DNA from: an uncultured bacterium
GTDB taxonomy: Bacteria > Cyanobacteriota > Vampirovibrionia > Gastranaerophilales > Gastranaerophilaceae
Length of the DNA stretch: 11,041 nucleotides
Direction: 5' to 3'
NCBI GenBank assembly: GCA_900553205.1
Contig: USCK01000053.1
Location: forward strand, 1 to 11,041
Position 1 is the first letter of the stretch. The number at the start of each line of letters is the position of its first letter. The notes under the pieces are model-generated. The model had not been told where the DNA came from. It was given only the letters and a program-made list of their open reading frames with translations, and searched no databases. Below, piece after piece: positions 7,165-11,041 of the stretch. Both the position numbers and the translations under genes were made by a program.

Positions 7165-8082
7165 TTATTTTGCATGTGGGTGTGCAGAGTTATAAACATC
7201 TTTCAAATGTTGTGTAGAAATATGAGTGTATATTTGAGTGTTCGAGATACTTGCGTGTCCTAACAGCTCCTGTACTACTCTCAAATCTGCACCATACTCG
7301 ATTAGCCTTGTTGCAAAGCTATGACGAAACATGTGTGGAGTTACATGTTTAGGTAACTGTATTCTTTCAACAACCTCATTAATTGTATTTCTGATAGTAC
7401 GGGTTTGAAGTCTATATCCCGTATTATTAATAAATACAGGGCTGTTTTCTTCTGTGTCTATTTTTATACCATTAACTCCGGGGATAAGTGGTCGTGCAGT
7501 ATTTATATACTGTAATAAGAATTTCTTTGCACGAGAAGAAACCAATACGATTCTTTCTTTTGCGCCTTTACCAAATACTCTAATTTCATTGTTCTCAAGC
7601 TCTAAATCCCCAAAATTTAGTCCACTTAATTCTGAAACTCGCATGCCTGTTGCCCATAAAAGCTCTAAAATAGCTTTGTTTCTAAACCCTGCAGGCGTTG
7701 TGATTTGTACATTATCTAAAATCTGTTCCATTTCATCGTCAGTTAGGAACTTGGGGAGGGACTTATTTTTTTTAGGTGCAATTAAACTGCTTGCAGGATT
7801 ATTGTTGATAAGTCGTTCTCTGTACAGATATTTATAGAAGCCTCTAAGTGAAGCAATTTTTCTTAAAACTGTCGTTTTTTTGTATTCAAACCTTTGTATA
7901 AAGTGCATGTATTCTCTTAGTTTGTTCAAATCAACATTTAAACAGTCAGAATCTATCCATATTAAAAAACTTATAATATCCGATTTATATGCTTTTATCG
8001 TATGTTCAGAGTAATTTCTTTCAAAAGATAAATATGTTGAAAAGTCCTCTACATATTGCTTTTGCTCTTTCTTTAGCCCCAT
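7165..8082 (-). CDS. Tyrosine site-specific recombinase, XerC/XerD type
   Basis: Predicted 305-residue recombinase of the housekeeping Xer type, which resolves chromosome dimers at dif sites together with FtsK. The N-terminal SAM-like core-binding domain spans about residues 8-95 and the catalytic domain 108-300. The complete active site is visible: Arg148 (ATGMRVSEL), Lys172 (GKGAKER), His250 and Arg253 (HMFRHSFATRL), His276 (LLGHASI) and the nucleophile Tyr285 (QIYTH). The start at 8082 (ATG) is preferred because AAGG lies 8 bases upstream; an in-frame TTG at 8106 gives 313 residues but lacks a ribosome binding site and would sit only about 7 bases after the predicted transcription start. 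I cannot decide between XerC, XerD or a single-Xer system. No tRNA, attachment site or phage gene is next to it, so a mobile-element integrase is less likely. Confidence 0.92.
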   Translation of the reverse strand: MGLKKEQKQYVEDFSTYLSFERNYSEHTIKAYKSDIISFLIWIDSDCLNVDLNKLREYMHFIQRFEYKKTTVLRKIASLRGFYKYLYRERLINNNPASSLIAPKKNKSLPKFLTDDEMEQILDNVQITTPAGFRNKAILELLWATGMRVSELSGLNFGDLELENNEIRVFGKGAKERIVLVSSRAKKFLLQYINTARPLIPGVNGIKIDTEENSPVFINNTGYRLQTRTIRNTINEVVERIQLPKHVTPHMFRHSFATRLIEYGADLRVVQELLGHASISNTQIYTHISTQHLKDVYNSAHPHAK

Positions 8083-8100
8083 TCTTATAACCTTTTTATC

Positions 8101-8129
8101 TTGCAATTTACTTGACTATATTATACAAT
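8101..8129 (+). promoter_or_regulatory. Candidate promoter of the TPR-orf80-engB operon
   Basis: TTGCAA at 8101-8106 (4 of 6 for the -35 box) and TACAAT at 8124-8129 (5 of 6 for the -10 box) are spaced by exactly 17 bp. Transcription would start near 8136, giving a leader of about 30 bases that contains the GAGG ribosome binding site at 8155-8158. It overlaps the minus-strand -10 candidate at 8120-8125. The weak -35 makes this tentative. Confidence 0.4.
8120..8125 (-). promoter_or_regulatory. Candidate -10 box of the xer-like gene
   Basis: Read on the minus strand this is a perfect TATAAT. It would start transcription near 8113, about 30 bases before the ATG at 8082. No good -35 box is visible at 16-18 bp spacing (the 17-bp position reads TATCAC), so either the promoter is weak or activated, or the match is chance in AT-rich DNA. 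It lies inside the plus-strand candidate promoter, so the two directions could compete for RNA polymerase. Confidence 0.35.
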
Positions 8130-8165
8130 AACTTTAAGTTTGGTGATAGTTATTGAGGTTGGAAT

Positions 8166-10040
8166 ATGAATTTAAAAAATATCTCTGTTGGAGTTTTTAC
8201 ACTTTGCTTAATGGCTAATATGTCAGTGGCTGCAGATGTCAAAAAATCTGTTAATTTGTCTGATAAAAAAATCTCTGATATTAATTTGTTGCTTGAAAAA
8301 AATGAATATTCAGCAGCAGACAGATTATTGTTAAATGCAGGTAATGATGTTCAGTATAAAGTACTTTCTGCAGTATCATTAACAATGCAAGATAAATTAG
8401 ATGCAGCACAAGATATTTTAGATAGTATCAAACCTTCTGCGTTAAATGTTGCAGATTATTATTATGCTCAAGGTGCGCTATATCTAAAGCGTATTGATAC
8501 TTCTGATATGAGATTCCGTAATAAAAACGATGAATTGATTCAATTAGCTATTAACCAATTAGAATATTCTTTAAAAATAAATTCTAATAATGCAAAAGTT
8601 TATAATGCTTTGGGCGTAGCACAATTAAAGAAAGATGAATTGTATAAAGCAGAACAAAGTTTCAAAAAGGCAGTAGAGCTTGCTCCAAAATATTCAACTG
8701 CATTGGATAACTTGGGAACAATTTATTATATTACCAATGATTTAAACAAGGCTGAACCTTATTTCAAAAAGGCTCAAGCAGCAAATCCTTCTTCAGCTAC
8801 AGTTTATTATCACTTGGCTCAAGTGGCACTAAAAAAAGAAGATTTGAATAAAGCACTATATTATGCAAATAAATCGTTAAGCCTAAATAATGATTCTACT
8901 TATGCTTACAATTTGATAGGTGAAATTTATTCAAAACAAGGTAATCAGGCTGCTGCAATAACAGCGTTCCAAAAATCAATATTAAAAATGCCTGAAAACA
9001 CAACTCCATATATAAATTTAGCAAAAATTTATGAATCAAGAGGCGATGTTGATTTCGCTATAGAGGGACTTAAAACATGTAATTCAATAAAAGATGATAA
9101 TGATTCGGTTAAACTTTCATTGGCTGATTTGTTATTATCATCAGGGCAATATGATGATGCAATAAAATACTATTCCTCTGTATCAGATAAACATAAGACA
9201 GAAGCTGTAGAAGGTATAACCTCTGCATATTATTCTTTAGCAACAGAAAGTGCTATTAAGACAATGTTTAAGTCTGATAAGCGCTTAGTTGATGCTTTGG
9301 CATATATTAACCAAGCTATCAAGGAAAATCCTGATAATTTAGAATTATATGTTACAAAATCAAAACTTGTAAAAATGATGAATAGTCCTGTTGAGTCTAA
9401 AGATGTTTTAGTAAAAATTGTTTCAGCACCGAATAAAACTATTGCAGATTTATTGACAAAAGGTGATGCTTATTTAGCTTTGGGACAATATAGAGATGCT
9501 CGTAACATTTATGCTCAAGCTGTAAGTTTGGATAAATCTGTAGAAAACAGTTTATATTTAGCTGAATATTTTACTTATAACAAACAATACAGACAGGCTT
9601 CTGATTCGTTAAAAATGGTTTTTGATAAAGAACCAAGTAATCAAGACGGTATCAATAATGTTACTTATATAAAAGGTATGCTTGAAAAAGCTAATTTGAA
9701 TTATAAACATTCTGTTTATTTCAAAAAAGATAAAGATAAATTTTTCCAAAAAGTATATCTAAACAAGGCCTTAAAAGCTGACCCTAACCATATTGATGCA
9801 AATTTAGCGTTGGCTAAAATGTTGAAAAAAGAAAAAGATATATATGGTGCAAATAAATGTTATAAAGTAGTTCTTGGTGCTTCTGATAATGAAAAACAGA
9901 TTAAAAATGTTGCTAGACAATCTCGTCGCTTAGATAAAAAAATAGCAAAATTAGAAGCTAAAAAAGCTAAGAAACAACAATCTGCGAAGAATGATATATA
10001 TGGTATTCTTCCTGTAAACTATGTAAAATCACATGATTAA
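8166..10040 (+). CDS. Exported tetratricopeptide repeat (TPR) protein
   Basis: A 624-residue protein beginning with a lysine-containing n-region, a hydrophobic core (GVFTLCLMANMS) and VAA, a plausible signal peptidase I site after residue 23, so it is probably periplasmic or envelope-associated. Most of the mature chain is helical TPR repeats. Clear units start near residues 143, 177, 211, 245 and 279, each with the pattern Y/A-LG-x-x-Y and A-x-x-F/Y-x-KA and ending near a Pro; further units lie near 311-340, 430-462 and 526-570, and a degenerate one near 38-110. The C terminus (about 578-606) is very Lys/Ala/Gln-rich and likely a basic coiled helix. TPRs act as protein-binding scaffolds; no enzymatic domain is seen, so partner and role are unknown. 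Ribosome binding site GAGG is at 8155-8158. Its end overlaps the next start by 8 bases. Confidence 0.88.
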   Translation: MNLKNISVGVFTLCLMANMSVAADVKKSVNLSDKKISDINLLLEKNEYSAADRLLLNAGNDVQYKVLSAVSLTMQDKLDAAQDILDSIKPSALNVADYYYAQGALYLKRIDTSDMRFRNKNDELIQLAINQLEYSLKINSNNAKVYNALGVAQLKKDELYKAEQSFKKAVELAPKYSTALDNLGTIYYITNDLNKAEPYFKKAQAANPSSATVYYHLAQVALKKEDLNKALYYANKSLSLNNDSTYAYNLIGEIYSKQGNQAAAITAFQKSILKMPENTTPYINLAKIYESRGDVDFAIEGLKTCNSIKDDNDSVKLSLADLLLSSGQYDDAIKYYSSVSDKHKTEAVEGITSAYYSLATESAIKTMFKSDKRLVDALAYINQAIKENPDNLELYVTKSKLVKMMNSPVESKDVLVKIVSAPNKTIADLLTKGDAYLALGQYRDARNIYAQAVSLDKSVENSLYLAEYFTYNKQYRQASDSLKMVFDKEPSNQDGINNVTYIKGMLEKANLNYKHSVYFKKDKDKFFQKVYLNKALKADPNHIDANLALAKMLKKEKDIYGANKCYKVVLGASDNEKQIKNVARQSRRLDKKIAKLEAKKAKKQQSAKNDIYGILPVNYVKSHD

Positions 10041-10275
10041 TATATTTAAAACATTTGAAATATTTTTGCGTGAGCCGTTGAGCATTTTTCGTGACGGTTT
10101 GGTGAAGATTGCACATATACAAGATAATATCTTTGCAGGTAAGACCTCTATAAATGTTGATATGTTAAAGAATAAGGCTCAAATTACCGTAGTCAATAAT
10201 GAAAAGGTGTATAATTTATTGAAACTTGTCACATATAGAGTTCAGAACAAAAATAAAGAATTGGTGAAACGATGA
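10033..10275 (+). CDS. Small hypothetical protein (80 residues) between TPR gene and engB
   Basis: I do not recognise this protein. It is 80 residues long, rich in Ile, Lys and Asn, with a pI likely basic, no signal peptide and no convincing membrane helix. An amphipathic N-terminal half (MINIFKTFEIFLREPLSIF) is followed by a stretch that looks like alternating strand and helix (INVDMLKNKAQITVV, then a helix around VYNLLKLV). Its ATG overlaps the end of the TPR gene by 8 bases and its TGA overlaps the engB start by 4 bases (ATGA). It has no Shine-Dalgarno of note, so translation probably depends on coupling to the upstream gene. This double overlap, and the fact that the frame fills the space exactly, are the main evidence that it is real. 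Confidence 0.65.
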   Translation: MINIFKTFEIFLREPLSIFRDGLVKIAHIQDNIFAGKTSINVDMLKNKAQITVVNNEKVYNLLKLVTYRVQNKNKELVKR

Positions 10276-10838
10276 AATACATAACTGCGAATTTTGTAAT
10301 AAGTGCTGAAAAATTATCTCAATGTCCAAGTTCTCAGTTGGTAGAGTTTCCGTTATTAGGGCGTTCAAATGTTGGTAAATCTTCATTTATTAATGCTTTA
10401 TGTAATAACAAAAAGCTAGCAAAAACTTCTAACACTCCGGGGAAAACAAGATTAATTAACTATTTTAATTTTTCTGATAAATTTATGATAGCTGATTTAC
10501 CTGGGTATGGTTATGCAAAAGTTTCAAAAGATGCTCAAGCAAGGTGGCAAAAGAATCTTGAGGAGTATTTGTTAAATCGGGAACAAATTAAATATTTAAT
10601 CCAGTTGATTGATTCAAGACATGACATTCAGAAAAACGATTATCAAATGAGAGAATGGGTAAATGCTTATGATTTGCCTATTATAACTATTGCCACTAAA
10701 ATTGATTATGTTCCTAAAAATAAAGTTCTAAATGTTTTATCTAAGATAAAAAAAGAGTTCGGTGGCGAAGTTCTTCCTTTCAGCTCTGTAAATCATAGAT
10801 ATAACGAAGATGTTTTGAAATTTTTATTAGCTGAATAA
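10272..10838 (+). CDS. engB: Ribosome biogenesis GTP-binding protein EngB (YihA/YsxC)
   Basis: EngB is a small cytoplasmic TRAFAC-class GTPase needed for late assembly of the 50S ribosomal subunit. The 188 residues match the family length. All GTPase motifs are in place: G1 GRSNVGKS (30-37), G2 NTPGKT (54-59), G3 DLPGYG (75-80), G4 TKID (142-145) and G5 SSV (171-173); LINYF and the DLPGYGYAKV stretch are signatures of EngB within the superfamily. The start overlaps the stop of the 80-residue gene (ATGA), with GGTGA at 10262-10266 as a weak ribosome binding site. A terminator begins 26 bases after its stop. The family is normally a stand-alone housekeeping gene, so its coupling to a TPR gene here is a local feature. 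Confidence 0.96.
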   Translation: MKYITANFVISAEKLSQCPSSQLVEFPLLGRSNVGKSSFINALCNNKKLAKTSNTPGKTRLINYFNFSDKFMIADLPGYGYAKVSKDAQARWQKNLEEYLLNREQIKYLIQLIDSRHDIQKNDYQMREWVNAYDLPIITIATKIDYVPKNKVLNVLSKIKKEFGGEVLPFSSVNHRYNEDVLKFLLAE

Positions 10839-10864
10839 AAAAATAAAAAATACAATTATAAAAC

Positions 10865-10896
10865 AAAAGGCTCTGGAGTTTTTCCAAAGCCTTTTT
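10865..10896 (+). terminator. Bidirectional intrinsic terminator between engB and the convergent repeat gene
   Basis: AAAAGGCT (10865-10872) pairs with AGCCTTTT (10888-10895), and inside it TGGA pairs with TCCA across one C/A mismatch, leaving a 5-base loop of GTTTT. The 3' side runs into TTTTT. On the minus strand the same stem is followed by TTTTGTTTT, so it can end transcription from both sides, which fits its position between two convergent genes. Confidence 0.85.
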
Positions 10897-10935
10897 ATTA
10901 GAAAGGAAATTCTATTTGTCTATGATTTTATTTTA

Positions 10936-11041
10936 TTATGCTGTTTGCGCAGGAGTTTGTTGTTGAGGGTTCATTGCTACTTCTTGTGCTGTTTGCGCAG
11001 GAGTTTGTTGTTGAGGGTTCATTGCTACTTCTTGTGCTGTT
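10936..11041 (-). CDS. C-terminal end of a Gln/Pro-rich protein with 16-residue tandem repeats (partial)
   Basis: The gene enters from the right edge and ends at a TAA (minus strand, 10936-10938). The 34 visible residues consist of the unit TAQEVAMNPQQQTPAQ repeated twice without change, followed by Thr-Ala and the stop. The other minus-strand frames do not give a repeat that ends cleanly at a stop with the engB terminator just beyond, and the 48-bp period equals 16 codons, which supports coding. The composition (Gln, Ala, Pro, Thr) suggests a flexible, low-structure tail, such as a linker or surface-exposed segment. The N-terminal part and thus the function are outside the window. Basis: repeat and stop are seen; disorder is inferred. 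Confidence 0.6.
   Translation of the reverse strand, partial: TAQEVAMNPQQQTPAQTAQEVAMNPQQQTPAQTA
10940..11041. repeat. Perfect 48-bp direct tandem repeat
   Basis: Two complete copies (10940-10987 and 10988-11035) are identical at every base, and a third begins at 11036 and is cut by the window edge after 6 bases. The copies abut with no spacer. Identity at the DNA level, including third codon positions, points to recent expansion by slippage or recombination, so copy number may vary between strains. Confidence 0.95.

Noticed and set aside
5980..7837. Several open frames of 70-130 codons antisense to accC and the xer-like gene (for example 5980-6222 and 6490-6711 minus, 7454-7837 plus)
   Set aside because: They lie wholly inside confidently identified genes on the other strand, have Cys/Ser/Phe-rich composition typical of antisense reading, and show no family motifs.
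7165..8082. Tyrosine recombinase as the integrase of a mobile element
   Set aside because: It has housekeeping Xer length and motifs, and lies between accC and a TPR-engB operon with no tRNA gene, attachment repeats, excisionase or phage genes nearby.
8083..8106. N-terminal extension of the recombinase from a TTG codon at 8106
   Set aside because: No ribosome binding site precedes it, while the ATG at 8082 has AAGG at good spacing; the extra eight residues also add nothing recognisable.
10940..11041. Direct repeats suggestive of a CRISPR array or an origin iteron array
   Set aside because: The copies abut with no spacers, the 48-bp period is a whole number of codons, and one minus-strand frame reads cleanly through to a stop just before a terminator, so a coding tandem repeat explains it better.

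Overview
The window is a stretch of ordinary bacterial chromosome with very AT-rich, densely packed genes and the standard genetic code. The extracytoplasmic glycosyltransferase pair suggests an envelope with lipid-linked sugar chemistry, and the efp-accB-accC cluster is an arrangement known from Cyanobacteria and Firmicutes. Together with the low GC and the many lineage-specific small and TPR proteins, this would fit a gut Vampirovibrionia/Melainabacteria (Gastranaerophilales-like) genome. That assignment is an inference from style and gene order; no rRNA or other taxonomic marker is present to prove it.

Layout. (1) Positions 1-3636, plus strand, are one probable operon: the C-terminal half of an MFS sugar-type transporter, a small P-loop kinase resembling animal phosphomevalonate kinase, a membrane-anchored GT2 glycosyltransferase (ArnC/GtrB/DPMS type) and an ArnT-like GT39/GT83 integral membrane glycosyltransferase. 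The last two form a logical pathway: the GT2 enzyme charges a polyprenyl phosphate with a sugar, and the ArnT-like enzyme transfers it to an envelope acceptor on the outer side of the membrane. (2) Positions 3633-4511, minus strand, hold an unrecognised single-pass membrane protein whose 3' end overlaps that operon tail-to-tail. (3) Positions 4600-7128, plus strand, hold the housekeeping cluster efp, accB, accC (translation of polyproline stretches, and the biotin carboxyl carrier and biotin carboxylase of acetyl-CoA carboxylase). A recognisable promoter precedes efp, and a hairpin with a short T-run lies between accB and accC. (4) Positions 7165-8082, minus strand, hold a complete Xer-type tyrosine recombinase, divergent from (5) the plus-strand set at 8166-10838: a secreted or periplasmic TPR protein, an unknown 80-residue protein and the ribosome-assembly GTPase EngB, all overlapping and so probably translationally coupled. 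(6) A bidirectional terminator separates engB from a convergent gene whose last codons enter from the right edge. That gene ends in perfect 16-residue (48 bp) tandem repeats.

Most genes are conventional. The parts most worth a second look are the phosphomevalonate-kinase-like enzyme embedded in a glycosylation operon, the tandem-repeat protein at the right edge, the unknown 80-residue protein locked between the TPR gene and engB, and the accB/accC intergenic hairpin. I see no CRISPR array, tRNA, rRNA, insertion sequence or phage module, and nothing that amounts to a clear new defence or mobile system.
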